In this document: in pieces, positions 26,187 to 35,361 of the stretch
Position numbering within the stretch: the first letter of the stretch is position 1
Layout: every line of letters begins with the position of its first letter
Assembly (NCBI RefSeq): GCF_000620505.1
Contig: NZ_JIBC01000014.1
Location: 42,321-106,320 of the forward strand
DNA: 64,000 nt
Direction: 5' to 3'
Source of the DNA: Sulfitobacter sp. 20_GPM-1509m
Lineage (GTDB): Bacteria > Pseudomonadota > Alphaproteobacteria > Rhodobacterales > Rhodobacteraceae
The notes under the pieces: generated by a model
The model's database searches: none
Told to the model about the DNA's origin: nothing
The model's input: only the letters and a program-made list of their open reading frames with translations
Program-made: the position numbers and the translations under genes

Positions 26187-26870
26187 ATGCGGATCGCGAG
26201 TTACAATATCCGCAAAGCCGTCGGTCTCGACTGGCGGCGTGATCCGGACCGGATTGTTGATGTGCTGGCCGAAATCGACGCGGATGTCATCGTTTTGCAA
26301 GAAGCGGACAAACGTGTCGGCACGCGTGCGGGGGTGTTGCCGCTGGAGTATCTGGAAACCGAACTTGGCTACATCATGGCGGATGTTTCGCTGCGCCCGC
26401 TCAGTCATGGATGGCACGGCAACGCTATACTCTTGCGCTCAGGCTTTGCCGATCATGTGCCCGCACGGATTGAGTTGCCTGTGCTGGAGCCCCGAGGCGC
26501 GGTTTCCGTCCTGCTGGAGCAACCGCACATCGAAGTGATCGGTGTTCACCTTGGCCTTACACCCGGCATGCGGCGCAAACAGATGCTGGCCTTGCAAAAG
26601 GTCGTGGATGAGCGCGATCATCCCGTGTTGCTGGCGGGCGATTTCAACGAATGGAATTCCGCGCAGTTTCCGTTTGTGGCCCCTGTAACCGTTGTCTCTC
26701 CGGGGCCCAGCTTTCACGCAAGCCGCCCGACCGCCACGCTTGACCGATTTGTGCTTGGCCAAGGGCTGCGTGCTGTATCATCGCATGTGCATCACTCATC
26801 TTTGGCAAAACGTGCCTCTGATCACCTGCCCATCGTCATCGACCTTGCCTTTGCGGAGACCGCACAATGA
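26187..26870 (+). CDS. Endonuclease/exonuclease/phosphatase-family protein
   Basis: A 227-residue, apparently cytoplasmic EEP phosphodiesterase: IASYNIRKAV, DADVIVLQEAD, HGNAILLRSG, LLAGDFNEWN and SDHLPIVIDL in order, giving the metal-binding and catalytic Asp/His set. Unlike the EEP protein at 7526-8551 it has no signal peptide. Its stop overlaps the cardiolipin synthase start (ATGA), so the two are translationally coupled. Role in lipid or nucleic acid phosphodiester metabolism is inferred from that pairing only. Confidence 0.88.
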   Translation: MRIASYNIRKAVGLDWRRDPDRIVDVLAEIDADVIVLQEADKRVGTRAGVLPLEYLETELGYIMADVSLRPLSHGWHGNAILLRSGFADHVPARIELPVLEPRGAVSVLLEQPHIEVIGVHLGLTPGMRRKQMLALQKVVDERDHPVLLAGDFNEWNSAQFPFVAPVTVVSPGPSFHASRPTATLDRFVLGQGLRAVSSHVHHSSLAKRASDHLPIVIDLAFAETAQ

Positions 26871-28300
26871 CGACCTTCCTCCTGACCCTTCATGCGTTCA
26901 TCGTGATTGGGTTTACGGTTCGAATCTTGCTGCGGGAAAATCTGTCCCCGCAGGCGCGGTTGGCGTGGTTCATTATCCTTGCGGTGCTGCCCTATATCGG
27001 CAGCGCCATCTATTTTCTCTTTGGGGAAGTGGACATCGGGAACCATGCGAACGCGCGTCACACAGAGGTTTTTGCGCAGATCCGCGCCAAGGGGTCCCAC
27101 CTTATGGGGGTGCAGGATGACACAGAGCGGCTGATTGATCCGCTTTACAGACCCGCTTTTCGCTATGCGGCCTCGATCAACGGATTTCATGCAGTTGCGT
27201 CAAACCACGCTGAGTTGATGGCCGATGCCGCGACCACGAACGCGCGCCTCATCGCGGATATCGACGCCGCGCAAAGCCATGTTCACGTGCTCTATTACAT
27301 CTGGCTGGACGATCGCACAGGAACGGATATCGCGCACGCCTTGATCCGCGCCGCAGCGCGCGGGGTCACCTGCCGGGCGATGGCAGACGGTTTGGGGTCG
27401 CGCGCCCTGATCAAGTCGCCTCTTTGGCAACAGATGAAAGATGCAGGGGTGCAGATGGCCGTGGCCCTGCCGCTGGACAACCTCGTGCGCACGATGCTGA
27501 AAAGCCGCGTTGATCTGCGCAACCACCGGAAGATCACGGTCATCGACAGCAAGATCACCTATTGCGGCAGCCGGAATTCGGCCGATCCCGAATTCCGTGT
27601 CAAAGCCAAATACGCGCCTTGGGTCGATATCATGCTGCGGTTTGAAGGGGCCGTTGTCGCACAAAACGAACTGTTGTTCCTGAGCGACTGGATGCAGGCC
27701 ACCGGAGAAAATATCGAGGGGTTCACCCTCACCGCGAGCCCGGTCGAGGACGGTTTCCCTGCGCAGGTGATGGGCGATGGCCCGACCGAGCGTCGCGGGG
27801 CCACGCCGCAGCTCTTTTCGGCCCTCATCGCATGTGCGCAGGACACTCTGACGCTCTCCACCCCGTATTTCGTCCCGGACGCGACCGTTCTGGAAGCCTT
27901 GTGTTCCGCGGCGCATCGCGGGGTTGCGGTCAAGCTGATCTTTCCCAAGGTGAACGATAGCTGGATCGTCGCGGCCGCGAGCCGCAGCTATTACAGCAAG
28001 CTGCTGTCGGCGGGATGCGAGATCCATGAATTCAAGGGCGGCTTGTTACATGCAAAGACGCTGACACTGGATGGCAAGGTCACAATGATCGGGTCATCGA
28101 ACCTCGATCTGCGCAGCTTTGATCTGAACTATGAAAACAACATCCTTTTGCAGGATCTTAAAGTGACCCTTGCAGTGCGCGAACGGCAACAGGACTATAT
28201 TGCCCGGTCCGATCCCATGACCCTTGATTTGGTGTCCGCATGGCCGAAATCCAGGCGCATCTGGTACAACGTGATTGCCACGATTGGCCCCGTACTTTAG
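26867..28300 (+). CDS. cls: Cardiolipin synthase (phospholipase D family)
   Basis: A 477-residue membrane enzyme. Two N-terminal helices (about residues 4-21 and 31-53) precede two PLD domains. The HKD motifs are NHRKITVID (His220, Lys222, Asp227) and LHAKTLTLDGK (His395, Lys397, Asp402). Cls condenses phosphatidylglycerol molecules into cardiolipin. Length is typical of the bacterial ClsA type. Overlaps the upstream EEP gene by ATGA, an association suggesting a shared role at the membrane. Confidence 0.92.
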   Translation: MTTFLLTLHAFIVIGFTVRILLRENLSPQARLAWFIILAVLPYIGSAIYFLFGEVDIGNHANARHTEVFAQIRAKGSHLMGVQDDTERLIDPLYRPAFRYAASINGFHAVASNHAELMADAATTNARLIADIDAAQSHVHVLYYIWLDDRTGTDIAHALIRAAARGVTCRAMADGLGSRALIKSPLWQQMKDAGVQMAVALPLDNLVRTMLKSRVDLRNHRKITVIDSKITYCGSRNSADPEFRVKAKYAPWVDIMLRFEGAVVAQNELLFLSDWMQATGENIEGFTLTASPVEDGFPAQVMGDGPTERRGATPQLFSALIACAQDTLTLSTPYFVPDATVLEALCSAAHRGVAVKLIFPKVNDSWIVAAASRSYYSKLLSAGCEIHEFKGGLLHAKTLTLDGKVTMIGSSNLDLRSFDLNYENNILLQDLKVTLAVRERQQDYIARSDPMTLDLVSAWPKSRRIWYNVIATIGPVL

Positions 28301-28537
28301 CCGACGCAAATTTACCGCGCGAGGTTTCCCACCTGTCAAAGCGGTGACCGATCACCCGCGCCGGACCTCGGCGTTCGACGCGAGTTGCCGCTCCACGAGA
28401 CAGAAGCCCGGATTTCCGAAGCCCGCGGGGCAAACCGCATGTCCGTTGTGTATTGTGTGAAGCTTCTCGCGCAGTGCCTCTCGGCACATGATTTTGATCG
28501 CCAGATTGCGGAAATCCAAAAGCGCACCGAGGAATGG

Positions 28538-28627
28538 TGGCGGAGACGAAGGGATTCGAACCCTCGAGACCCTTCCGGGCCTACTCCCTTAGCAGGGGAG
28601 CGCCTTCGACCACTCGGCCACGTCTCC
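28538..28627 (-). tRNA. tRNA-Ser (anticodon GCT)
   Basis: Minus-strand 90-nt tRNA with acceptor GGAGACG/CGTCTCC, discriminator G and encoded CCA. The anticodon stem CTCCC/GGGAG closes loop CTGCTAA, so the anticodon is GCT (AGC/AGU codons). A long variable arm (TAGGCCCGGAAGGGTCT) is as expected for tRNA-Ser. Confidence 0.97.
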
Positions 28628-28767
28628 ACCGACGCGTATAGCCGTGCAAACATTGGGTTTACAAGGCCAAAAATGGAGAACTTGTTTCGCATCAGGAATC
28701 GTCGGTTTTCCTGCAAAGAGCCCTGAAATGTGACCTGGTGCCAGTGGAAGCGGGGCAGGCGGAGGGC

Positions 28768-29466
28768 TCAATCGGTTGCCTTGAACCGCGCACGAACGAC
28801 ATATCCCATGGCGACAAGGAACAGGGCGGCCATCGCGTACCAGGTCAGGGCGTAGACCAGATGGGTGTTGCGGAAGGTCAGGCGGGTGAGCCCGGCGCGC
28901 GGCCAGCTGCGATCCGTAGCAGAGACTTCGGCATCTATGAAATATGCGGTTTGCACGTTTTCGAGGCCCGCGGCACGGCTCATCTCGGTCAGGTCGGCCG
29001 AGACCCAGCGTCCTGTTTCGGGCTGGTTGCTTTCCAATAGGGTGCCACCCGGTTGATCCAGCCGTATCAGGCCTGTCACCCTGAGGCGGCCATCGGGGGT
29101 GTCCCAGGCCGTTTGGTCCAGCCCGTTCGGCACAAAGCCGCGGTTGACCCAAATGGTCATGTCGTCGCCTGCAAGCGGCGTCATGATCCAGTAACCGGGG
29201 CCAAGGTCTGTGACGGCCTTGATCCGCAAGCTCTGATCATGGGCGAAGGTGCCCGTGGCAAAGACCCGCAAGTATTCCGGTCCAGCACCCTGCGGGGCGG
29301 GCACCGGATCACCGTAGGCGCGGCTTTCGACGCTTTCGATCAGGTCCAGCTTCCACGCCAACCGGCGCATCTGCCAGTTGCCGAGGGCGATCATGCTGGC
29401 AAACATCACGGCTGCCAGCACCAGTATCGTCACATCGACCCAGACCGGGCGTCGGGTGCTGCTCAC
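28768..29466 (-). CDS. SURF1-family oxidase assembly protein, last gene of the cyo operon
   Basis: A 232-residue SURF1 protein with one N-terminal helix (about residues 10-27) and one near the C-terminus (about 208-225) flanking a periplasmic domain. Motifs: LGNWQMRRLAWK, GYWIMTPL, WVNRGFVPNG and the C-terminal RNTHLVYALTWYAMA. SURF1 helps insert heme a into oxidase subunit I. It starts at GTG 29466 overlapping the cyoD stop as GTGA. I recall a quinol-oxidase-dedicated SURF1 (Surf1q) encoded with the qox genes of Paracoccus; the same arrangement here suggests that role. Confidence 0.9.
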   Translation of the reverse strand: MSSTRRPVWVDVTILVLAAVMFASMIALGNWQMRRLAWKLDLIESVESRAYGDPVPAPQGAGPEYLRVFATGTFAHDQSLRIKAVTDLGPGYWIMTPLAGDDMTIWVNRGFVPNGLDQTAWDTPDGRLRVTGLIRLDQPGGTLLESNQPETGRWVSADLTEMSRAAGLENVQTAYFIDAEVSATDRSWPRAGLTRLTFRNTHLVYALTWYAMAALFLVAMGYVVRARFKATD

Positions 29467-29828
29467 TTCACCGCGCGCACACGTTCGATCTGGTCGTGTG
29501 CGGGCATCATGTTGTTGTTCAGGTGCGTCATCACCCAGATCGAACCGACCAGAACGATCAAAAGGAGAATGCCGGTAAAGACCAGCGACATGACCTGCCA
29601 TCCTGCTTCGGCCTTCACCGTGACGTGCAGGAAGTAGATCACGTGGACGATGATCTGAATGGCACCCAGCCCAAAGATGATCGTCAGCGCCAGCCACAGG
29701 TGGATTTCCACCTCGCCCAGCACGATCCAGAAGGGGATCACCGTGAGGACAACGGAAAGCGCAAAGCCGATCAGGTAGGACCGGTAGGACCCGTGCGCGT
29801 CGTCTGTGTCGTGATCGTTGGTGGTCAT
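29463..29828 (-). CDS. cyoD: Quinol oxidase subunit IV
   Basis: A 121-residue three-helix subunit of bo3/ba3-type ubiquinol oxidase. The region SYLIGFALSVVLTVIPFW, then QIIVHVIYFLHV with the conserved His, and a third helix near residues 83-103, are characteristic. It supports assembly of the CuB centre in subunit I. It starts at 29828 inside the cyoC stop (ATGA). Confidence 0.94.
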   Translation of the reverse strand: MTTNDHDTDDAHGSYRSYLIGFALSVVLTVIPFWIVLGEVEIHLWLALTIIFGLGAIQIIVHVIYFLHVTVKAEAGWQVMSLVFTGILLLIVLVGSIWVMTHLNNNMMPAHDQIERVRAVK

Positions 29829-30466
29829 AGCAACACCCCCGTGAGGTAGACAAAGGAAAACACCCCGATCCAGATCAGGTCGAGGAAGTGCCAGAACAGG
29901 CTCAGGCACAGGATGCGGCGTTTGTTGTCGTGGTTCAGCCCGTGTTTTTGCACCTGCACCAGCAACACCGTCAGCCAGATCGTCCCGGACAACACGTGCA
30001 GGCCGTGGGTGCCCACCAGGAACCAGAAGGACGACAGGAAGGCGCTTGCGCCCGGACCGGCCCCCAGGTGCCACAGATGGTGGAATTCAAGAACCTCCAT
30101 CGTCAGGAACCCGATGCCAAAGGCTCCGGTGACCAGCAACCAGATGGTCATGACGCGTTGCTTGCCCTGCTGCATGTTGATCACCGCGAAACCGTAGGTG
30201 ATCGACGAGAACAGCAAGAAGAAGGTGGCCAGAAGGATCTTTTCGATCTCGAACAGGTCCGAGGGCGCCGGGCCGGCCGCATAGTTCGTTCCAAGGACAG
30301 CATAGATCGCAAAGAGGATGCCAAAGATCAGGCTGTCGCTCATCAAGTAGATCCAGAACCCCAGCATGGTGCCGGTTTCGTGGTGGCCGTCCGCATGGCT
30401 GGCAGGATCTGTGTCGTAGAAATCAAAGCCTTCGGAAGGCTCGGGGGGATGGGTTGCTGTTGTCAT
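29825..30466 (-). CDS. cyoC: Quinol oxidase subunit III
   Basis: A 213-residue five-helix subunit. Motifs: GFWIYLMSDSLIFGILFA, EKILLATFFLLFSSITYG, EFHHLW, and near the end GTHGLHVLSGTIWL with FWHFLDLIWIGVFSFVYL. These are the heme-copper oxidase subunit III hallmarks. CGGAG lies before the ATG. It is 6 bases after cyoB and overlaps cyoD. Confidence 0.95.
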   Translation of the reverse strand: MTTATHPPEPSEGFDFYDTDPASHADGHHETGTMLGFWIYLMSDSLIFGILFAIYAVLGTNYAAGPAPSDLFEIEKILLATFFLLFSSITYGFAVINMQQGKQRVMTIWLLVTGAFGIGFLTMEVLEFHHLWHLGAGPGASAFLSSFWFLVGTHGLHVLSGTIWLTVLLVQVQKHGLNHDNKRRILCLSLFWHFLDLIWIGVFSFVYLTGVLL

Positions 30467-30472
30467 GGCTGT

Positions 30473-32503
30473 TTACTCCGCCGGAACCACGGGCCTGCGC
30501 CCGTTCGCGATGGCGCGGACCTCGTCCGGCTGCAAATAGAAATCACGGTCATAATCAAAGGTGTGGTAGATGCCGTAGGCAATCGACCCGATGAAGCCGA
30601 CCAGCGCAAGCCACCAGATGTGCCAGATCATGGCAAACCCCATCACCGTCATCAGGGCCGCGATGACAAGGCCGGTTGCCGTGCGCTTTGGCATGTGGAT
30701 CGCCACATAGCCTTCTTGCGGTTCTTCGGCATTGTGGGCCTTCATATGGTCCCAGGCGTCCAGCGCATAGACGTTCGGCACATGCGAAAAGTTGTAGTAG
30801 GGCGGTGGCGAGGACGTGGACCATTCCAGCGTCCGGGCGTTCCACGGATCGCCGTCACAGGCCAGAGCGGCGCGGTCGCGGATCGACACGAAGATCTGAA
30901 TGATAAAGGCCACCACGCCCACCGCGATCATTGCCACGCCCAGTGCGGCAATGCCGAACAGCAGCGCATAGCTTGTGTCCTCGAACTGGCTCAGGCGTCG
31001 TGTCACGCCCATCAGGCCAAGGATGTACAGCGGCATGAAGGCGAACCAGAACCCGCCGACCCAGCCATAAAAGCTGACCAGTCCCCAGAACTTGTTCATG
31101 TGGAAGCCAAAGGCCTTGGGCCACCAGTAGTTGATCCCGGCAAAGACGCCAAAGACCACGCCACCGATGATCACATTGTGGAAGTGCGCGACCAGAAACA
31201 ACGAGTTGTGCAGCACGTAATCCGCCGGCGGCACCGCCAGCAACACGCCGGTCATGCCGCCAATGGTAAAGGTGATCATGAAGGCGATGACCCACATCAT
31301 CGGCAGCTCGAACCGGATGCGTCCCTTGTACATGGTGAACAGCCAGTTAAACAGCTTGGCCCCTGTCGGGATCGAGATGATCATCGTGGTGATCCCGAAG
31401 AACGAGTTCACGTCCGCGCCCGCGCCCATGGTGAAAAAGTGGTGCAGCCAGACCAGATAGCTGAGGATCATGATCACGCACAGCGCGTAGACCATCGACG
31501 TATAGCCGAACAGGCGCTTGCGCGAGAATGTCGGCACGATCTCCGAGAAGATGCCGAAGATCGGCAGGATCAGGATGTACACCTCTGGGTGGCCCCAGAT
31601 CCAGATCAGGTTGATGTACATCATCGCGTTGCCGCCCATGTCATTGGTAAAGAAATGGGTGCCAAGGTAGCGGTCGGCGGTCAACAGCGCCAAGGTGGCG
31701 GTCAGAACCGGGAAGGATGCGACGATCAGGATGTTGGTCACCAAAGTGGACCAGGTAAAGATCGGCATCTTCATCCAGGTCATGCCCGGCGCGCGCATCT
31801 TTACGATAGTCACGATCAGGTTGATGCCCGACAGCGTCGTGCCGATCCCTGCGATGTTGAGCGACCACAGGTAATAGTCCACGCCGACACCGGGACTGAA
31901 TTCCAGCCCCGACAGCGGTGGAAATGCCAACCATCCGGTCGCGGCGAATTCGCCCACGAACAGCGACAGCATCACCAGCACTACACCGGAAAACGTCAGC
32001 CAGAAACTCAAGTTGTTCAGAAACGGAAAGGCGACATCCCGCGCGCCGATTTGCAGCGGCATGACATAGTTCATGAACCCGGTGATGAACGGCATCGCCA
32101 CGAAAAAGATCATGATCACGCCGTGCGCGGTAAAGACCTGATCATAGTGGTAGGGCGGCAGGAATTCGAGAACGCCGGCCGAGGCAAGCGCCTGATGGAT
32201 TCGCATCAGGATCGCGTCAGAGAAACCCCGGATCAGCATCACGGTGGCCAGCACCATATACATGATGCCGATTTTCTTGTGATCGACCGAGGTGAACCAT
32301 TCCGTCCACAGATAGCCCCAAAGCCGTTTGTAGGTCAGCCAGCCGACGATGCCCAAACCAAGCGCCATGGTGACGATAAAGGTGCCCAGGATAAGCGGGT
32401 CGTAGAACGGGAAGATGTCCCAGCTCAGTTTTCCCCAGAACCAGTTCACCGGATTGGTGATGTCGGGAAAGCTGTGTGCGGTTGTTTCGGTTGCTGTGGC
32501 CAT
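30473..32503 (-). CDS. cyoB: Quinol oxidase subunit I
   Basis: A 676-residue catalytic subunit with about 15 helices. CuB/heme ligands lie in [22 protein letters not shown] and HFHNVIIGG. The quinol-site residues known from E. coli bo3 (Arg71, Asp75, His98, Gln101) are matched here by Arg92, Asp96, His119 and Gln122 in RGFSDA and PPYHYDQ, so it oxidises quinol rather than cytochrome c. Whether the high-spin heme is o or a cannot be read from sequence, but the SURF1 gene argues for a. Confidence 0.96.
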   Translation of the reverse strand: MATATETTAHSFPDITNPVNWFWGKLSWDIFPFYDPLILGTFIVTMALGLGIVGWLTYKRLWGYLWTEWFTSVDHKKIGIMYMVLATVMLIRGFSDAILMRIHQALASAGVLEFLPPYHYDQVFTAHGVIMIFFVAMPFITGFMNYVMPLQIGARDVAFPFLNNLSFWLTFSGVVLVMLSLFVGEFAATGWLAFPPLSGLEFSPGVGVDYYLWSLNIAGIGTTLSGINLIVTIVKMRAPGMTWMKMPIFTWSTLVTNILIVASFPVLTATLALLTADRYLGTHFFTNDMGGNAMMYINLIWIWGHPEVYILILPIFGIFSEIVPTFSRKRLFGYTSMVYALCVIMILSYLVWLHHFFTMGAGADVNSFFGITTMIISIPTGAKLFNWLFTMYKGRIRFELPMMWVIAFMITFTIGGMTGVLLAVPPADYVLHNSLFLVAHFHNVIIGGVVFGVFAGINYWWPKAFGFHMNKFWGLVSFYGWVGGFWFAFMPLYILGLMGVTRRLSQFEDTSYALLFGIAALGVAMIAVGVVAFIIQIFVSIRDRAALACDGDPWNARTLEWSTSSPPPYYNFSHVPNVYALDAWDHMKAHNAEEPQEGYVAIHMPKRTATGLVIAALMTVMGFAMIWHIWWLALVGFIGSIAYGIYHTFDYDRDFYLQPDEVRAIANGRRPVVPAE

Positions 32504-32505
32504 GT

Positions 32506-33615
32506 TCAGTTCTCCCTTGGCACGGACATCTGCGGCGTCTCAGGCGGCAGCAGGTCCATGGCGGCAGTGATATCTTGGGCGCGGTCGGACAGGTCCGGGC
32601 GCAGGATTGCAAACATGCCCTCGGGATTGTCAGCCGAGCACAGGCCCCGGTAAAGCTCGCGGTTGTACAACCCTTCGATGCCGCCGCCGCCAAGAGCGTC
32701 CACCATCATCATGTCATTCATGCACAGTTTGTCGTCACCGACGCACATGTTCAGGATACGCTGCCACAGGCCGTCCTGAACCGAACCGTAATAGTGGACG
32801 TCGTTGTCGATGCTGGGCTGTTCCAGTTGGACAAACGAATTGCGGTCCAAGGGCTGCTCTGCGTCGGCCACTTGCGCGGTCCAGGCGTCGAACCCGGCTT
32901 CGTCCAGCGCCTTGACGTCAAACCGCATCCGCGAAAATCCCGCACCGTTGTAATGCGAGGCAAAGCCCGCGTAAGTGCCGGGGCTGTTGAGTACGCCGTT
33001 CAGCTCGGTTTCCATGCCCGCCATCGCGTAAATCATGCCGACCATGTCGGGGATATAGAACGCGTTCATGACGGTGGTCGACGTCAGCTTGAATTCAACC
33101 GGACGGTCCACGACAACCGCCATCTCGTTCACGGTGGCGATGTTGTATTCGGGATAGATGAACAGCCATTTCCAATCCAGCGCCACCACCTGCACCTGCA
33201 AGGGCGTCACGTTTTCATCGACGGCCTTGGTGGCGGTAATGCGGGGCAGGTCGCGGTAAGGATCCAGCCGGTGAGTCGCCACCCAGGTCAGACCGGCCAG
33301 GCAGATGATGATCGCCAGCGGCACCGACCAGACGACGATTTCAAGGCTGACCGAATGGTCCCATTCGGGATCATAGGCCGCCTCTTCATTGTCTGCCCGA
33401 TACCTGATCGCAAAGAACACCGTCAGCACCAGCACCGGAACAATCACGATCAACATCAGAACGGTCGCGTAAATGATCAGGTCAGCTTGCTGCGATGCAA
33501 CATCTCCGGCGGGGTTCATTACAACCAGATTGCATCCCGAAAGTGCCAGCGCGCCAAGCGCCAGCAAACCGAATCGACCAATCCTGCGGCTTGTTCTGGG
33601 TTGAAAGAAAGACAT
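32506..33615 (-). CDS. cyoA: Quinol oxidase subunit II (lipoprotein)
   Basis: A 369-residue lipoprotein subunit: lipobox LSGC at about residues 25-28, two membrane helices (about 46-68 and 90-110), then a cupredoxin domain. The CuA cysteine ligands of cytochrome c oxidases are absent, consistent with a quinol oxidase. The C-terminus is longer than in E. coli CyoA, with extra Cys ([16 protein letters not shown]) and a domain of unknown function. AAGAGGT precedes the ATG. First gene of cyoABCD-surf1. Confidence 0.95.
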   Translation of the reverse strand: MSFFQPRTSRRIGRFGLLALGALALSGCNLVVMNPAGDVASQQADLIIYATVLMLIVIVPVLVLTVFFAIRYRADNEEAAYDPEWDHSVSLEIVVWSVPLAIIICLAGLTWVATHRLDPYRDLPRITATKAVDENVTPLQVQVVALDWKWLFIYPEYNIATVNEMAVVVDRPVEFKLTSTTVMNAFYIPDMVGMIYAMAGMETELNGVLNSPGTYAGFASHYNGAGFSRMRFDVKALDEAGFDAWTAQVADAEQPLDRNSFVQLEQPSIDNDVHYYGSVQDGLWQRILNMCVGDDKLCMNDMMMVDALGGGGIEGLYNRELYRGLCSADNPEGMFAILRPDLSDRAQDITAAMDLLPPETPQMSVPREN

Positions 33616-33698
33616 CCAAGACCTCTTGTGTGTTTCTTTGGAGGGTGTTCACCTGTGGCAGCTAAATAACACTCGGGGCTGATTTAGACAGCGCGATC

Positions 33699-33754
33699 GC
33701 TGCGGTATTTTGGCACGCCTGCTGCCGGGCAGGCTGCGGTATTTTAGCACGCCT
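33699..33754. repeat. Tandem direct repeat between cyoA and the MFS gene
   Basis: Two 22-bp copies, each GCTGCGGTATTTT(G/A) followed by GCACGCCT, at 33699-33720 and 33733-33754, differ at one base. Start-to-start spacing is 34 bp, about three helix turns. Lying in the 207-bp divergent intergenic region, they are candidate regulator-binding sites for cyo and/or the MFS gene. Confidence 0.6.
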
Positions 33755-33822
33755 GTCGGAAATTGTGGTGATTTCTATCTTGGCCGCTATCCTAAGAATG
33801 ACAGTGAAGAAGGGGTTAGGTC

Positions 33823-35127
33823 ATGGCGATCGGTAATGCGGCAGGCACGGACATTCGCAAATCGGGCGACGCCGATTCGAATGCAAGACAGACTGTGCAA
33901 CTGGACGACGTTATCACGACGGTGGTGATGGCGCGGGTGACCGATTATTTCGGGTTCTTCGTATTCGCCATCGCCTCGGCGCTCGTTTTTCCGAAGATTT
34001 TCTTTCCCTACCTTGAACCCGTCCCTGCAACACTGGCCTCGTTCGCGGTGTTCTCGCTGGCCTTTCTGGCCCGCCCCGTGGCCAGCCTGATCGGCCGCAG
34101 GCTCGAGCCGCGTATCGGAAAGCCCGGGAAAATCACGGTGGCGCTGATGCTGCTGGGAACCTCGACCGTCGCAATCGGGTTGCTGCCCGGATACGACCGG
34201 ATCGGCTGGGTCGCCCCCGCGCTGCTGGCGGTTTTGCGCATTGTTCAGGGTCTGGGCCTGGGCGGCGCCTGGGACGGCATGACACTGCAGCTCAAGTCGG
34301 CCGCCCCAAAGGAACGTGACGGCCTGTACAGCATGGTGCCGCAACTGGGTGGACCCATTGGATTCTGTGTTGCCGCCGCGATGTTCTATGTGCTGACCGG
34401 ATTCCTGACCGAAGAGGAATTCTATCAATACGGCTGGCGGTTTGCCTTTTTCGCCGTGATGGCGGTCAACGTGGTGTCCTTGTTCGCGCGGCTGCGGTTG
34501 CTGACCACGAATTTCGGATCGGACGAAGCCACGATGATGAAATCCGCCCCGCTGGGCTTTTTGCTGCGGACACAATGGCGCGAGATTCTGCTGTCGGCGT
34601 TCCTGCCGCTGTCCAGCTATGCGCTGCTGCACATGCTGACGGTTTTCCCGATCAGCTATACGCTGCTGTTCACAGACAACGCCATCGACCGGATCATCCT
34701 GTGGCAGCTGGTTGGCGGCGCGCTGGCGGTCGGAACAGTGATTTTGTCGGGGATGCTGGCCGACCGGTATTCGAAACGCGCCGTGATCATCGGGTCCAGC
34801 GTGCTGACGCTGCTGTTGTGCCTCAGCATCGGAACGCTGAACGACAATCCGTCCGTCTATATCGTCGCCGGATTCATCATCTTTGGTCTGTCCTACGGCC
34901 AATCCAGCGCAATCGTGCCCGACCGGTTTTCCCCCGATTGCCGCTATTCCGGCTCGGCGCTGGCCACCAACCTGTCCTGGATCTTTGGCGCGGCATTCGC
35001 GCCGCTGGTGGGGCTGTTCCTGGCCAGCACCTTCGGACTTTGGGCGGCGGCGCTCTACCTCGTTTCGGGCGTGGTCGTGACGCTGGTGGCGCTGTTCATT
35101 CTGCGGAGTCAGTTCGACAAGATCTGA
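33823..35127 (+). CDS. MFS transporter divergent from the cyo operon
   Basis: A 434-residue major-facilitator protein with 12 helices after a hydrophilic N-terminus of about 30 residues. Family features include AFLARPVASLIGRRLEPRIG (loop 2-3) and LRIVQGLGLGGAWDG (helix 4 region). It resembles the metabolite:H+ symporter group. MFS genes next to cyo operons recur in Proteobacteria, perhaps for copper or heme supply, but the substrate here is unknown. AAGGGG is spaced 9 bases before the ATG. Confidence 0.88.
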   Translation: MAIGNAAGTDIRKSGDADSNARQTVQLDDVITTVVMARVTDYFGFFVFAIASALVFPKIFFPYLEPVPATLASFAVFSLAFLARPVASLIGRRLEPRIGKPGKITVALMLLGTSTVAIGLLPGYDRIGWVAPALLAVLRIVQGLGLGGAWDGMTLQLKSAAPKERDGLYSMVPQLGGPIGFCVAAAMFYVLTGFLTEEEFYQYGWRFAFFAVMAVNVVSLFARLRLLTTNFGSDEATMMKSAPLGFLLRTQWREILLSAFLPLSSYALLHMLTVFPISYTLLFTDNAIDRIILWQLVGGALAVGTVILSGMLADRYSKRAVIIGSSVLTLLLCLSIGTLNDNPSVYIVAGFIIFGLSYGQSSAIVPDRFSPDCRYSGSALATNLSWIFGAAFAPLVGLFLASTFGLWAAALYLVSGVVVTLVALFILRSQFDKI

Positions 35128-35163
35128 ACCGTTTCGTCTGACGACATCGGCATAAGCAACGTG

Positions 35164-35184
35164 CGGCCGCATCTTGTGCGGCCG
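35164..35184 (+). terminator. GC hairpin after the MFS gene
   Basis: Arms CGGCCGCA and TGCGGCCG form a perfect 8-bp stem with a 5-base loop, 37 bases after the MFS stop. Only a weak T-rich tail (TATTGATT) follows; likely a terminator insulating the thi riboswitch. Confidence 0.5.
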
Positions 35185-35220
35185 TATTGATTGCATTTGA
35201 CGGTCCCGTCCAAACACCCT

Positions 35221-35300
35221 ATCCCTCTGCGTACCAGGGGCGCTGCAAAGCTGAGACGTACCCTTTGAACCTGACCCAGATAATGCTGGCGTAGGGAGGT
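35221..35300 (+). promoter_or_regulatory. Thiamine pyrophosphate (THI-box) riboswitch
   Basis: Consensus THI-box elements are present in order: CCAGGGGCGC, GCTGAGACG, ACCCTTTGAACCTGACC, CAGATAATGCTGGCGTAGGGA. The outer stem pairs CCCTCTGCG (35223-35231) with CGTAGGGA (35290-35297). It precedes thiM by about 60 bases, with the ribosome binding site AAAGGAGAG in between, so control is probably of translation or transcription elongation in response to thiamine pyrophosphate. Confidence 0.96.
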
Positions 35301-35361
35301 CGTATGTTCCGCTTTTCCGCGTGCCATTCCTCCCTTTTTGCCTGCGCGAAAAGGAGAGACC

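Noticed and set aside
28385..28726. 113-codon plus-strand frame
   Set aside because: The RDSNPRDPSG...PLAGERLRPLGH stretch is the well-known artefact of translating a tRNA-Ser gene antisense.
28300..28768. tRNA-Ser as an integration site
   Set aside because: Looked for integrase, att-like direct repeats and foreign genes beside the tRNA; none seen.
29888..32653. 921-codon plus-strand frame
   Set aside because: Lies opposite cyoB and cyoC; low-complexity, charged translation with no domain.
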